From NCBI GenBank assembly GCA_032622095.1, contig CP136062.1, positions 56,215,849 to 56,279,848 on the forward strand: 64,000 nt of DNA, in the 5' to 3' direction. Within the stretch, counting starts at the first letter, position 1. Every line of letters begins with the position of its first letter. The stretch is from Siphonodentalium dalli. Lineage: Eukaryota > Mollusca > Scaphopoda > Gadilida > Siphonodentaliidae. The notes beneath the pieces were generated by a model. The model saw only the letters and a list, made by a program, of their open reading frames with translations, had not been told where the DNA came from and did no database searches. The translations under genes were made by a program, and so were the position numbers. This document shows positions 1 to 12,580 of this stretch, in pieces.

Positions 1-305
1 TTCCTCAATTTCGAATCCCCTTTACCCTATATATTGGGATTATGGTTGAAATAAAATATCTTGAAAAAAATCACCACATTATATATATCAGAGTTATGGA
101 GGCACAGAGTCAGTATGAGACTATGAGTGTTCATTGCTTCATATTTGCTTAACTCAGTGAGCGCGAACAAATTCTCATTTCTTATCGAAATGGCCATGTG
201 TCGATCGGAATGGTATACATTGAGATGTATATTGAGATGTCCCTCAAACCAAATCAAGCTTGAAAATCGGTCTAGCCCATACTGTGATGATCTTATCCAC
301 AACCT
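1..305. other. Gene-free AT-rich sequence
   Basis: Short overlapping ORFs only, with no recognisable protein, repeat or RNA. Confidence 0.4.
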
Positions 306-456
306 TTATTCCACACCCATTGACGTGAGGTACATGTATTCAAAGGAATCCCAGCCATTGAATACATAGTAGTGTATACCGCTAGTGCAATACAAGCCGG
401 AACTATTCTTGTTGACGTTGTCGCCAAGAAAGATGACGTAAATTACGTCGATCACC
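306..456 (+). repeat. Dispersed repeat, copy 1 of 2
   Basis: Starts TTATTCCACACCC and runs through AGCCATTGAATACAT to a TGACGTA block. A diverged second copy lies at 34532-34692 in MAF1 intron 3, same orientation. Family unknown. Confidence 0.65.
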
Positions 457-584
457 CGCTTCCGGTGATCCCCCCATAATTACTGGCTATTTGTCAGACT
501 TAAATCACAATAAAGGTTGCTATAGTAACAATGGATATGACATTCATGGATTGAACTTATCTGACTGAACGGTGTAGAATAAAT

Positions 585-747
585 ACAGAACACAACTTGC
601 ATCATAATCTCGAATCTTTTATCGAACTCGTTGCGGACGGCGCAAAGTTATATTTCGCTCGAGCTACGCTCTCGCGAAATATATCCTTGCGCCATCCGCA
701 ACTCATTCGATAAAAGATTCTCGATTAAGATGCGCGTTGTGTTCTGT
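585..747. mobile_element. Palindromic MITE-like hairpin (ACAGAACACAAC ends)
   Basis: Nearly perfect inverted repeat of about 163 bp. ACAGAACACAAC at the left pairs with GTTGTGTTCTGT at the right. Between them, ATCTCGAATCTTTTATCGAA pairs with its complement around 705-723, closing on a GC-rich loop near 655-672 (CTCGAGCTACGCTCTCG). No ORF. Superfamily not assignable. Confidence 0.75.
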
Positions 748-946
748 CTATAACCACCTCGGCTACGGGGACATCCTTAAAAAAGAAGCCCTTTCACCGA
801 GAGCTAGGAAGCATATCAGTCTGAACATTGGTTCTATAACCCACAAAAAAGCAACAATTCCAATTCCCAAAAATATGTTAATTTCTCAGTCAAAGTATTT
901 GGATTAAACAAAAGAAATGAATAGTTTTCTCAGCCCAATGATATCG

Positions 947-1083
947 TTAAAGGTACTCGACTCGAATCAAATATTTGTTTACCCCCAAAGCCAAAGAAAT
1001 AGTAATATAGGACCCTCTGGTCGGATTGTTGTTGTTGGAATCTGTTGAGATGGGGACCCTCTGTTCGGATTGAGCACCTTTAA
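947..1083. mobile_element. Short TTAAAGGTACTC terminal-inverted-repeat MITE
   Basis: 137 bp from TTAAAGGTACTC to GAGCACCTTTAA. Its sequence is the reverse complement of the first 137 bp of the longer copy at 9441-9927, so it is a minimal derivative made of one arm. TTAA at both ends suggests TTAA target duplication. Confidence 0.7.
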
Positions 1084-1984
1084 CATCCATGACAAATAGT
1101 ATGCACATAAATTCATATACAGCTGTTTACAGTGAATTTCCCCCCGCAAATCTCTGTTTCAGTGTTAAAAGGGGTGGGTGTCCAAAAACGGTCGAAAAAA
1201 ACTGCCGAAAACGGAACAAAATTTGGACGCGGTGGTGGGTGGGTCCCAACAAGGGTCGAAAGTAAAAAATCAACATTTTTTCCGACCACCCCCCTGATAC
1301 AACTTATAATAGAAGATGTGCACAGTTGTGCATCTGACTATTACAAGAGTAATTGTAGTTAATTAGTTCAACTCAATGGAAAGAGAGGGGAATTATAATA
1401 TTCCATAAAATAGCACACAATATGCGAATATATGTACAAAACCGCCCATTCATTGATGTGCATATTCACACAACGTTTGATGTAGCACACCATAATAGCC
1501 TAATATGTCTGGAATCGTAACTTTCGGCACAAATTAGTGTGCAATAACATTCACGTGATGCACATTCCTGTGCGGTTCTGTATTCAGTACACACCCATAA
1601 CAATGTAATTGACTGAAATACACGCCATTTGCATCGTATTGTCTTATATTTGTTTATCATAGTTATTAATTAATCCAGGGTATATAACTATATTTTTGCT
1701 TGTGATTTAATTCTAACAGGTTTTTTTCTAAATCTCGTGTATTCTTACATGAAGGACCTACCAAATACATCCAATACTCCAAGAATTATAAAGTAAACAA
1801 TATGTAATCTGGGTTCGCGGCGAGGTATCTAATCTATTAGTCCAGGAGATATTGGTCGACCTCTGCACCCCCCCCTCCCATGAATGGCTTAACTTCACCC
1901 CCACTAATTTTCTTTCTTAATGTCTCCACTAATGTTTTTCGGTTGTTAACAAGAAAAAAAAGTGGCCGCGGAGACTCCAGACAA
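1084..1984. other. Gene-free stretch
   Basis: Contains a G-rich stretch (1140-1300, GGGGTGGGTGTCC, GGTGGTGGGTGGG) and AT-rich sequence with C-runs near 1868. No gene or clear repeat recognised. Confidence 0.4.
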
Positions 1985-2740
1985 GACGGCGTCCATCATG
2001 GTGGCCATTTTGTTTTAAATGCACCAGGTCTCTTTGATCGCCGTTATAGTAAGATTATATCACATGCGGTCTTGTTTTCCGCTCGATTCGTTATGCTCAT
2101 ATACAACCCTTACAACTTAGCCACAAATCCGGCACCAAAAGCCAATATGGCCGCCGAAATGTGAAAATTTGCTATTTTCTGACATTTCACCACATTTCGT
2201 TTGTCTCTGTAGGGAATATGGCCATCTTGGCGTGATCTTATACATTTATCGTATAGTAGAGTCATTGGGGACTCACAGGGACCATAATATACACTCCTTG
2301 CTGGATACTTTTGTCCGATATCACGTTTTCCCAAATGCCGGTATAATCCGGCCAAAGACGAAGCGACGCTAGTAACGCGATGTCTGTTTCGAATCAATGA
2401 ATGTTATTGCTATCATAACAACACAATGCATATATATTCTGCAGGAGATACTCGAGCTAGGATTCCTCTTATACCTGAGTTGATGAATATTCAACCAAAC
2501 CCAAGATGGCGGCCAAAATGGCCACCAGAAATAGAAAAATCGCCGAAAATCGCTGATTTTAACATCAGTGAGCGTTATTGCCACGACAGCTCCACACATG
2601 CTTACTATTGTGAGTTGGGAACACTGAGGCGAAGAACATCCAAATAAAAGTCCCCCAAATCCAAATGGCGCCACAATGGCGGTCAGATTTACGTCGAATG
2701 AAACTCGATCTATCGTATAGGAGTTGTCGGCGGACAAATT
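1985..2740. repeat. Degenerate repeats with ATGGCGGCC motifs
   Basis: Recurring motifs (AATATGGCCGCCGAAAT, AAGATGGCGGCCAAAATGG, CAAATGGCGCCACAATGG, ATATGGCCATCTTGG) occur in diverged blocks. This looks like an old tandem or satellite-like repeat. ORFs on both strands across it are not conserved. Confidence 0.45.
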
Positions 2741-2751
2741 TTGTACGCTAC

Positions 2752-3753
2752 TTATTACGTGCGCTCGCGCAACAGTATGGCGATCAGACAGATTCGTAGG
2801 TTGGTGTCACACTCCATGACGTCACCAAAAACGACGTAAAACCTCGTGGCGTTCTGACATTTTTACTGTGCCGCGTTTTTGGTATGTTTATTTTATGTGT
2901 TGTTTTCGATTATTTGTTTTTCGCCGATATCGCCATTTGTCAGGATTCCCTGTTTCTATATTTAAAACTGGCATGCTCGTAGTGAGCCTCGATTTCGATT
3001 TGTTCTCCCAGGTCAAAATACGTCAGAGTTATGACAAAAATAGATCGACCTACATTTTCTCCATCAGAACTCTACATCAAAGAGTCTATAGACTCCTTCG
3101 GGACCTACATAGACTCCTTCATTTGGGTATTTTTACTTATAATTGGGAAGTTTTATCATTTTTGGTTCGTGCGAAGACCTCTTATTATCGTGCGGGAAAA
3201 GAGAGACATTCAAAACGCGATTTCGTAATTCGACGCAATAGGCTTAATAGCCTAACCTTCAGCCGAGTTCCGGGTCAAATACGACGAATGACGTAACACA
3301 AAACAAAACGCATTTGTTGACACAAACACCGTTTGAAGAGTTTATTATTACATAAAATGATCGTTATTGATTAATTATTGATTAATTATTGATATTTATT
3401 GTTGCATATTGGCTGCTATCAATATTTACACAAATAGTATTAATTATTTCTTATAATTGCTCCTTTGGTCAACTTTGACTATCGGAAAATGAAAATCAAA
3501 CTATGCCGCTGAAAAAAATGTAATCGATATTAAAGTCTCATCCTTTCGGCAACATGGAATTGGTTTTAATTACTTTAATGATTAATATAGTAATTTGCCT
3601 TTTATCTGTGATGAAATGAGAAATGGTAATTGTCTTTTTTTTGCTAACATTAAATTAAATTAAATAAATTAAGTAAAATACAGTGAAATTATTTTTTAAA
3701 TTATTTTTTATTACATTTTTGCGCACGTTGGTATCTCTCTGAGTGCATTCTAG
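2752..3753. repeat. 1-kb tandem duplication, unit 1
   Basis: Begins TTATTACGTGCGCTCGCGCA and ends GAGTGCATTCTAG. Unit 2 follows at once with only scattered substitutions. The unit holds an open frame on the plus strand (2868-3296, 142 codons, first ATG at 2895) of unknown product, basic and aromatic, followed by an AT-rich half with TTGATTAATTA repeats. Confidence 0.85.
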
Positions 3754-4770
3754 TTATTACGTGCGCTCGCGCAACAGTATGGCGATGAGACAGATTCGTA
3801 GGTTGGTGTCACCCTACTCCGTTTCACTCCATTACGTCACCAAAAACGACGTAAAACCTCGTGGCGTTCTGACATTTTTACTGTGCCGCGTTTTTGCTAT
3901 GTTTATTTTATGTGTTGTTTTCGATTATTTGTTTGTCGCCGATATCGCCATTTGTCGGGATTCCCTGTTTCTATATTTAAAACTGGCATGCTCGTAGTGA
4001 GCCTCGATTTCGATTTTTTCTCCCAGGTCAAAATACGTCAGAGTAATGACAAAAATAGATCGACCTACATTTTCTCCATTCGAACTCAACATCAAAGAGT
4101 CTATAGACTCCTTCGGGACCTACATAGACTCCTTCATTTTGGGTATTTTTACTTATAATTGGGAAGTTTTATCATTTTTGGTTCGTGCGAAGACCTCTTT
4201 TTATCGTGCGGGGAAAGAGAGACATTCAAAACGCGATTTCGTAATTCGACGCAATAGGCTGAATAGCCTAACCTACAGCCGAGTTCCGGGTCAAATACGA
4301 CGAATGACGTAACACAAAATAAAACGCATTTGTTGACACAAACACCGTTTGAAGTGTTTATTATTACATAAAATGATCGTTATTGATTAATTATTGATTA
4401 ATTATTGATTTTTATTGTTGCATATTGGCTGCTATCAATATTTACACAAATAGTATTAATTATTTCTTATAATTGCTCCTTTGGTCAACTTTGACTATCG
4501 GAAAATGAAAATCAAACTATGCCGCTGAAAAAAATGTAATCGATATTAAAGTCTCATCCTTTCGGCAACATGGAATTGGTTTTAATTACTTAAATGATTA
4601 ATATAGTAATTTGCCTTTTATCTATTATGAAATGAGAAATGGTAATTGTCTTTTTTTGCTAACATTAAATTAAATTAAATAAATTAAGTAAAATACAGTG
4701 AAATTATTTTTTTAATTATTGTTTACTTTACATTTTTGCGCACGTTGACATCTCTCTGAGTGCATTCTAG
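3754..4770. repeat. 1-kb tandem duplication, unit 2
   Basis: Second copy of the preceding unit. It differs by a 14-bp insertion near 3810 and by one extra T near 4140. The extra T breaks the long frame of unit 1 into two overlapping ORFs (3883-4158 and 4046-4312). The sequence after the unit again begins TTAT, so the junction motif repeats. Confidence 0.85.
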
Positions 4771-5073
4771 TTATAGATACATTTAGAACGCATTATACAA
4801 TAAATTAGTTTCAATGCGCTTACAATACAAACATGGCACACATCCTAAAATAATAATGCACGAATGGATCAAATTATATATAAACAACCTAACTAGATAA
4901 TACCAACTTAACCTAATAATCAACCGCAGTAAGGCAATAATAACAGCTAGACCATTTAAAATACACGAAGATATACGATTGAATCACAGCTAAAATTATA
5001 TGGTGAAAGTAAAAGTTAATATATGGGTTAAACGGTCTAGACTCGCACGCACATAACAGACTCTGGTAAACAG
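4771..5073. other. AT-rich sequence downstream of a LINE tail
   Basis: Probably the 3' UTR side of the minus-strand LINE remnant at 5074-5248. No gene. Confidence 0.35.
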
Positions 5074-5248
5074 CTATCGAAGAACACCTTTTTTTGGCAG
5101 ATTGAAGCATATCTCGAACAAGTGAGTCTTAAGTTTTGACTTGAATTTGGGGAAAGTAGCACAATTCCGGATGTCCATTGGAAGTCTATTCCAGTTGTTG
5201 ATGGAAGTCTCTTGGAAGCACCTAATTCCGTAGTTGATGTTAGGCTAC
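5074..5248 (-). pseudogene. LINE (non-LTR retrotransposon) ORF2 C-terminal remnant
   Basis: The minus-strand frame reads NINYGIRCFQETSINNWNRL, then PMDIRNCATFPKFKSKLKTH and a short tail to TAG at 5076-5074. W-N-R-L-P followed by F-K-x-x-L-K is the characteristic end of reverse-transcriptase ORF2 in Jockey/CR1/L2-type LINEs. Only the tail is present; upstream frames are disrupted. Confidence 0.75.
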
Positions 5249-5254
5249 ATGATT

Positions 5255-5335
5255 GTATCAGAACATTTTCAAATGAATATTGACAGGTTATATTGTTTCT
5301 CAGAATAAAGCAGAATGAATAGTAACCGACAAGGG
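5255..5335. repeat. Dispersed repeat copy (inverted relative to 6358-6440)
   Basis: Carries ACATTTTCAAATGAATATTG and TTTCTCAGAATAAAGCAGAA. The complement appears at 6358-6440. It lies directly upstream (minus sense) of the LINE tail and may belong to the same element. Confidence 0.55.
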
Positions 5336-5338
5336 TAT

Positions 5339-5786
5339 TTAAAGGTACTCAATCCGATTCGATGGTCCCCATATAATCAGATTAAAACAATAACAACATT
5401 TTTAGTAATGCCGCTTCAGTTATCAGAATCGATTAATTGCCCAAAAATAATGCTATAACCACCGTCAACTATCGTATAAAATTGCCCGAAACGTGTTATT
5501 TATCAACATGTTGTTCGACGAAATTTGGCCTTATTGTCAACACAAAGCCTCTTGATTTTAGAGTTATCCATCTTCATCCGCAAGTTGGTCCGAGACCGTC
5601 GGCTCGTCGACTTTTTACTGGGCTACTAAACAGTATCGATGGTGAAAAATAATTGATTTCAAAAATCGATATCTAATAACTCTGAGCTTTGATAGGTTGG
5701 TTCCTCGACTCGAATCAAATATTGTTTATCCCCGAATCCAAATGAATAGTAATTGAGGGGCGCCTAATCGGATTATGTATCTTTAA
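5339..5786. mobile_element. TTAAAGGTACTC MITE, full-length copy
   Basis: 448 bp, from TTAAAGGTACTCAATCCG to the decayed right end CGGATTATGTATCTTTAA. It shares its interior (CCTCGACTCGAATCAAATAT near the right end) with copies at 9441-9927, 19083-19528 and 31852-32420. No transposase ORF. Confidence 0.75.
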
Positions 5787-7079
5787 TACAAAAATAAATG
5801 TGAGAACAGCTCGCGCTGTGTGTGTGATGGCAGTCACAATGTGGTGTGACTATCGTATCGATGGGACACAAGAAAACCAATGTCAGAATGGTAACGCGCT
5901 CAAGATCATATATTATATACCCATGAATGTAATTATAGAATATAAAATATATTGGTCTATAAAAGTTGAAATATAAGACTTACAACTTATCTTTTTCATT
6001 TCTTTTATTCGTAATTGGCATAGCTTATAACAAACCAAAAATCAACATTATTGACATAATGCTAATTAACGACAATAAACGAAATTGAAATTCCCAACTA
6101 TACACCTTTTATCGGACTCGGCCTCTGGTCGCAGTTCGACTTTTAATCCTCCCAAACATCCCCATTCTATAAATAAAACACCCATGCGCCCAGGCGAAAC
6201 AGGAATCTCTCCGCGTAATGACACGACGCCACGTGTCAACAAACCAAACCCAATCAACAAGCTCCATGCAGAGTTCAGTCCCCTACACAGAACTTACCGC
6301 TGCCCGCACCTAGATACGTAATGTGAAGAAATGTCACAGTTATTTATTTGAGACTGTTGTAGGTTACAATTCATTCTGCATTATTCTGAGAAACTGAACT
6401 GTCCATATTCATTTGAAAATTGTCTAGATCAAGCCAGAATGAATTGTAACTGACAAAACGCTTCAATAAAAATGTTAGATATAAGTAAGAAAATACACAT
6501 GCCGGCAGCGTAGCGAGGAAACTGAACTCTGTTTTGCAGCTTGCCCAATCAATAGTGTTTACTCGATTTTAAGGCCGCCTGTCCGCCTGTCCGTTCAGTG
6601 GTCTGTTTAATTATAACACCGGAAATGTCCCATACTTGAATCGGTGCTTGCCAGATAATACCGCACACCGATTAACCCGTGGTTTTTATCATGGGACTAA
6701 TTAATTGCTGCTACATTATTGCATCAAAACTATCCAGATCTTTCTAAGATAGTAAACTTCGAACCAATCAATTTCCCGAACAATGACTCTTTTCAATCCA
6801 GAGATAAATTTTCTTTAAAACTAGGGTAAGTATTTAATTGGTTGAATATGCATTGGATTGGTTATACCCCGGGTACGTATATGCGTCTGTGTGGACTATA
6901 TGAACGGACGTTCTGAGTATTCCTGCATGGTGCTTGCTGCGGGTGTATTTAATAGCCTAATATTAATTTCGTTTCCGGCAATTATCGCCGAGTTTCTGTA
7001 ATTATGTTTGGTATCTCGTGTTACTTACCATGGTATCTCGTCCTGGTTACAAATGATTGTTTCGTTAAACAAATTGTAG
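5787..7079. other. Gene-free stretch
   Basis: Includes the inverted repeat copy at 6358-6440 and a GTCCGCCTGTCCG motif near 6577, seen in other repeats here. Otherwise nothing recognisable. Confidence 0.4.
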
Positions 7080-8055
7080 GGGGTCACTCTTGAATACCAG
7101 TTAACAGAGAGGGGTATCACATAAGTCCTGAATGCTGAATACCAATTACCAGAGAGGGTGTCACCCCTACTCCCGGAATACCAGTTAACAGATAGGGATG
7201 TCACATCCTGACCCTATGAATCCTGGTGGTGACACCCCACACCCCTAAATCCTGAATACCAGTTAACAGAGAGGGGTATCGCCATATTCAACCCTCTGGA
7301 TCATGGATACCAGTTAACAGAGAGGGGTATCACCTTATACCCACACGAATACAGAATACCAGTTAACAGAGAGGGGTGTCAAACACTACCCTATAAATCC
7401 TGAATACCAGTTAACAGAGAGGGGGTGTCAAACACTACCCCATAAATCCTGAATACCAGTTAACAGAGAGGGGTGTCAAACACTACCCCATAAATCCTGA
7501 ATACCAGTTATCAGAGAGGGGTGTCAAACACTACCCTATAAATCCTGAATACCAGTTAACAGAGAGGGGTGTCAAACACTACCCTATAAATCCTGAATAC
7601 CAGTTAACAGAGAGGAGTGTCACCTCCTACCCTGAATTCTGAAGGTTTGACACCCCTATATGTTAACAGATAGGGGTGTCAAACACTAACCTATAAATCC
7701 TGAATACCAGTTATCAGAGATGGTGTCACCGCTACATCCTGAATACTAATTAACAGACATGGGTATTATTCTCTACCCGTTGAATCACGAATACCAGTTA
7801 AGCTGAGATAGTGGTATTAACCCCCCACCCTATATCCCGAAAACCAGTTAACATAGAGGGGTTTCAACCCATACCACCCGAATCATGGGTGCCATTTAAC
7901 AGAGGGTGTGAACCGCTACACCCTGATTACCAGTTTCACCCATACCCCCTGATGGGCCCTGAATCCTGAACATCAGCAAAACAGAGGGGTATCAACCCCT
8001 CACTGAATACCAGTAATCAGATAGGGATGTCACGATACCCTGAATACCAGCAAAT
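7080..8055 (+). repeat. 48-bp minisatellite array
   Basis: About 20 tandem units of 40-78 bp, most 48 or 49 bp. Each carries GAATACCAGTTAACAGAGAG followed by a GGGTGTCA block and a CCTATAAATCCT spacer. Central units (7354-7640) are almost identical; outer units are degenerate. This is the pattern expected of unequal exchange. Confidence 0.92.
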
Positions 8056-9440
8056 AGATTATTTTGGCCGAGGTTGCCATTTATAACTTCGAACTTGTTA
8101 CGGACAATTTCCGTTTATTTTCGGACTATTTTCGTGGCATTTTTGAACTTTTGACCCGGATTTTATCACCCTAATTTCATCCCACCTTACTAAAGACGTT
8201 GGCATGGTCATTTGCCAATCTCTACCAGAGCCCACCAGTCATACTTCCTTTCTGAATCATCAAGGGAGGTAAACCCCGCATGGAGTTTGGTCATTTGCCA
8301 CATTTATTTTTTCCGACCGAGCAGAGGGGGAATTTCTTTTAGACCCACTTTTTCGGACTCGACACAATGTTTTCGGCTCAAAAAGTTCGACCCAGGTGGC
8401 CGTTCAATAAAGAGAACTCATTCTGTATTTTTTATTAGCTGTTGTCTTCTTGCCCCCCCCCCCCGGAAAACCCCTTCAAATGAACAATAGACTATTCCAA
8501 TGTACACTTTTATAACTGAGTTGCGCCATTTAGTACCAAATTGAAATATACACAACCAATGTATATATAGTCAATAGTCATAAACCATATCTGTATAATA
8601 TATGTGCCAAAATTGTCAAAATCGAATGTAATTTACGCTTTGTACAAAATTTATTAGCGATAGTCCTATAAGAGCACACAACACTCCAATTATTTAAAAA
8701 GTTGCATTGGATTTAAAGATACGGGCGATCTTCGCGGTGGGTATATCTGTTAAAATAGTCACATCCGCTAAAACCGCCATAAACAGAACAAATAGTATAT
8801 AATTAACAGCTATTGTTCTTATACCAATCATAAATATCGCATACATTGCATGTTATTGCCACGTTATATACGCTTTGTTATGTAAACAAACATCAAAAAC
8901 ATTACAGAACATTGTTTATATATATACAAACACTCGGAACTACCGGATCGCGCGTCCAAAGAAAATGTTCTGTTGTGCCGTGGAAGGCGTAGATAAAATT
9001 ATTCACCCCCCGTGTACGTGGTATCTCCAACCTGGAAGGTATCGCCAAACCAGACTGAATGGGAAAGTCATTTTCACGTATATGATATGGGAATATGTTT
9101 GTTTCTCATCGTAAAACAACGAACAACGTATGTGTACGCACACGAAGCAGGAGTATTTACCACCCGCTGTCAGTCAGTTCTCCCAGATCAAACAATTTAT
9201 TATTTTTTTGCAATTTTTTATCAAATAGTGTTTTTTCTTTTGCTCACTCAAATTTTCGAGAACATCCATCCAATAGTATAGTTCCTGGCCTTCCACGTTG
9301 CCAAACAAGTGGCGGTATATAGCTGAATCTGTCAATGAAGCAATATGGAGGGACCACTGTTGGTCCAGATATATATGTCAAATTCGCAGACCAAGATGTC
9401 ACTAAAACCGGATCTTCTGTGCAGTAAATATGCGTAGCAC
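8056..9440. other. Gene-free stretch with a C12 run
   Basis: A run of 12 C lies at 8453-8464. Overlapping plus-strand ORFs at 8875-9322 show no family resemblance. Nothing else is supported. Confidence 0.4.
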
Positions 9441-9927
9441 TTAAAGGTACTCAATCCGTAAAGAGGGTCCCCATCTCAACAGATTCCAACAACAACAATC
9501 CGATCAGAGGGTCCTATATTACTATTTCTTTGGCTTTGGGGGTAAAAAATATTTGATTCGAGTCGAGGAACCCATCAAACAAAGCTCATAGTTATTAGAT
9601 ATTGATTTTTGAAATTTGTTAATTGCTCGAGATGAGTACTAATAACTGCCGTCAATTTGGTAACCTGCTCGAGATTTTACGCCAAAACTCTATTCAAACA
9701 GACAAGGATGGATAACTCTACAATCAAGTGGTAATAACAACGAAATTTTGACTGTCTTCTGGGCCAGAAAGAATTCCCGATAATGAAAAATAATAGATTT
9801 CTAAAATCGATATCTAACAAATCTGAGCTTTGATGGGTGACTTCCTCGACTCGAATCAAATATTTTTGACCCCCGAAGCCATTGAAATAGTAATTGAGAG
9901 GAGTTTTATCGGATTGAGTACCTTTAA
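9441..9927. mobile_element. TTAAAGGTACTCAATCCG MITE, best-preserved copy
   Basis: 487 bp with matching 19-bp ends: TTAAAGGTACTCAATCCG at the left and CGGATTGAGTACCTTTAA at the right. Subterminal GACTCGAATC-type blocks are also inverted. No coding capacity. TTAA is the presumed target duplication. Confidence 0.85.
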
Positions 9928-10540
9928 GGAGTTACGATGAGTGAGCTTTCGCGTGTTTTATGTGTTTCTGAGACTCATCAATTGGACCGCAAAGTTTATC
10001 TGAAATATGTTCGAAATATTGTATATACATATCTATTATGATTGGACTTTAATTGAAATTAATTGAAAATCCATCTCAGCATTCAAATTTGCGATTCCAA
10101 AAAGGTGAATGAATGATAACATGATGCCTTGATCACACGCACGTGAATGCTGTCGTTCGTATGCATGCAGCTAACCAGATATTCGTTTAGTATTAACATA
10201 CTTGGGGTTTGTATATAGACCCCACATGCAGGACGAAACGCTACGAAGTATCAACGATTTGTTATAATCATGTTATTTTACAGACTTTATGAATCGTTCC
10301 ACTCGAGTAGACCGTTACACGACAATGAAACCGAATCATCTTATCGAATATACAGATATCGTATAGCTACAAATTATACAATGTCTGGCTTTTTCAAGAG
10401 TCATCAGATAATATTGTGACGATTCTATTTTAACCACAAACGTCCATACATATATGATCACAATGTATTATGTGTGGCACACTTGTGTTGTGTGCCTTCT
10501 CATCTGGATGTCGATGGGCATGTCACCTCTTTATTGTGTC
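9928..10540. other. Gene-free AT-rich stretch
   Basis: No gene or repeat recognised. Confidence 0.4.
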
Positions 10541-10641
10541 TAAGCTCTCTGTGAGAGCTTTCCGATGAATGGCAACAAGCCATATTTCCGACTAAATCCT
10601 GAAATGTTACCCATAATTCTGATGTGGTTAAGAAGTCGACT
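10541..10641. mobile_element. Partial CAGTAATGCCC palindromic MITE
   Basis: Right arm only (GAGAGCTTTCCGATGAATGG through GTTAAGAAGTCGAC). It belongs to the TA-flanked family described at 20727-20934. Confidence 0.8.
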
Positions 10642-11961
10642 AATGTAACACATGTGGTCAGCATGGGCTTACCAAGCTACAACACCACGTATACATATAT
10701 ATATATAAACAAAATCAGACTCAGAATTTATTCTCCAATCGCCGGATGTGTTCGGTATGACACAGTATAAATATTAATACACAAACATACATGTACATAC
10801 ATATATAATCGTGGCACATGCAAACAATATAGATCAGAAATCGTGTACACGTGCACATGGTGTCGGTGTGTTGTGGGTTGGGTTTGTTGTTGTGTGGTAT
10901 AGGGTTTGTGCATGTGGCTTTTCCTCGTGTATTTCGCTGTATATATGGACGCACATGTATCTTGGTTGGGGCGTCAGACTGGGTATTCGTTCGTAAATTG
11001 GTTCACAGTTGTTTAGTATTTAGTGTGTAAATTGTTTTCAGACAAAAACCGGCATATTTACATAATTTAAATAATTTCCGCCAAATTTGTGAACTGAAAT
11101 GGTCACCAGATGAAAAAATCTAAACTTAGGAGTTGGCATATCCAACAGTTGGAAGAACCCGTTGTAAATTCGATGAAAACTCGAACCTAACGGGGAGGGC
11201 TGCAACTAAAAGTTCAGGAAAGGGGGTGCATTAAGAAACTCTAGGTGAACACCCCAACAGGGACCCTCTAGCCACATCCCTGCTAACTCATGATTTACAC
11301 TGATTTAATTTTTCCATTCGTTGTACAGTTCCAGGCCTATAATATCGAATAACACCGAATAGCTTACTCTAGTAATATGACATTAGAACATAAAACACAA
11401 ACAAACATAAACTTTTTTTCTCCCTTGCACATGCACAATCACCCTAAAGTTGGACCATATGTCGGCCTGTCCGAATGATAATGGGGATATTTTCAAGCAG
11501 AAACAGTCAAAATGCGAAGTATATCATCCGCATCTTTGACATCCCCAATCCGGTTTGGGGACATCTCATCGCAAGATTGATCCGCGGCTTTGACATCCGA
11601 AATTATGATTGGTATCCACAGATGGTCGCGGATAGTATTTTTGCGAACCGCTCTGCAGGCTAGACAAATTTATTATTAATTAAACATATATTTTTCTATT
11701 GATACACGCATTATCCGCCGTCAATTGCTGATAATTATGGTTCAAACGAACTATCTAACGTCAAAAGGTGTCTACTATTTATGATAAAATTGGAAATGAG
11801 CCGGAATCAAAATTTCAGAGTTTTTTTTAGCAGTTCTTCAATAACTGTGTTAACTGTCTTACTAATTGGTAAACACAGCTCAGAAAAAAACGAAAAATAA
11901 ACTATTTCCAGACGTTTCCTGGTGTTTTCAGTATCTAACAACAATAATAAAGCATTGTGTA
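10642..11961. other. Gene-free stretch
   Basis: Includes a GT/CA-rich segment around 10780-10950 that gives overlapping ORFs on both strands. These are compositional artefacts. No gene recognised. Confidence 0.4.
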
Positions 11962-12231
11962 GGTACACTCAAGCCTTGAAATAGGGTGTCTGTCATTTGC
12001 AGAATGAGGTCCCCAGAGGGTGAATTTAGTGATGCTACCCCGCATAGCGGGCTAGCATCACCAAATTCACCCTCTGGGAACCTCATTCTGCTGAGGTGTA
12101 AGCAGAATGAGGTCCCCAGAGGGTGAATTTGGTGATGCTAGCCCACATTGCAGGGTAGCATCACTAAATTCACCCTCTGGGGACCTCATTCTGCAAATGA
12201 CAGACACACTATTTCAAGGCTTGGGTACACT
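11962..12231. mobile_element. Palindromic MITE, GCAGAATGAGGTCCCC family, compact copy
   Basis: Outer inverted repeat: CAAGCCTTGAAATAG at the left pairs with CTATTTCAAGGCTTG at the right. Inside lie two head-to-head palindromes of GCAGAATGAGGTCCCCAGAG with GGTGAATTTAGTGATGCTA. The two modules meet at CTGAGGTGTAAGCAG. No ORF. Confidence 0.85.
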
Positions 12232-12394
12232 ATATGTCACAAATCGCCCTAGACCACATTATAGCCTTAATAAATCGAGTGTGTTGTGTCTGACAGAGAA
12301 CATTGACCAGTGTAAATAGTGGTAAACAGGTCAGGGGTTCCACAATTATTTGTAGATGACCAAAGAACTCTTTTAAGTCTTCTCCACCGGGGTG

Positions 12395-12580
12395 GGGTGG
12401 GGTGGGGGGATTGTTTTTGGTTAGGTATACACATAGATATATGGTTATTATACCGCCCAATATTAGTCGGCGGGTATATAGTTGACGTCTCGAGCCGTCC
12501 GTCCGTACAATCATTTTGCATTATAACTCAAGAGTCGGTTGTCATATTTTTATGCCCTATGGCATGGTGACGGACCAGAA
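12395..12580 (+). repeat. GTCCGTCCG-type repeat, copy 1
   Basis: Shares about 120 bp, almost identical, with 13570-13690: TTGTTTTTGGTTAGGTATAC, then ATTAGTCGGCGGGTATATAG and CGTCTCGAGCCGTCCGTCC. Followed by a CATAACTC-like block typical of this window's repeat family. Confidence 0.75.

Noticed and set aside
2868-3296. 142-codon ORF in the 1-kb unit as a host gene
   Set aside because: First in-frame ATG is nine codons in, the frame is broken in the adjacent copy, and no family is recognised. Kept only as part of the repeat description.
7080-8055. Regular array considered as CRISPR-like
   Set aside because: Repeats are contiguous minisatellite units without unique spacers of fixed length, in a eukaryotic context.
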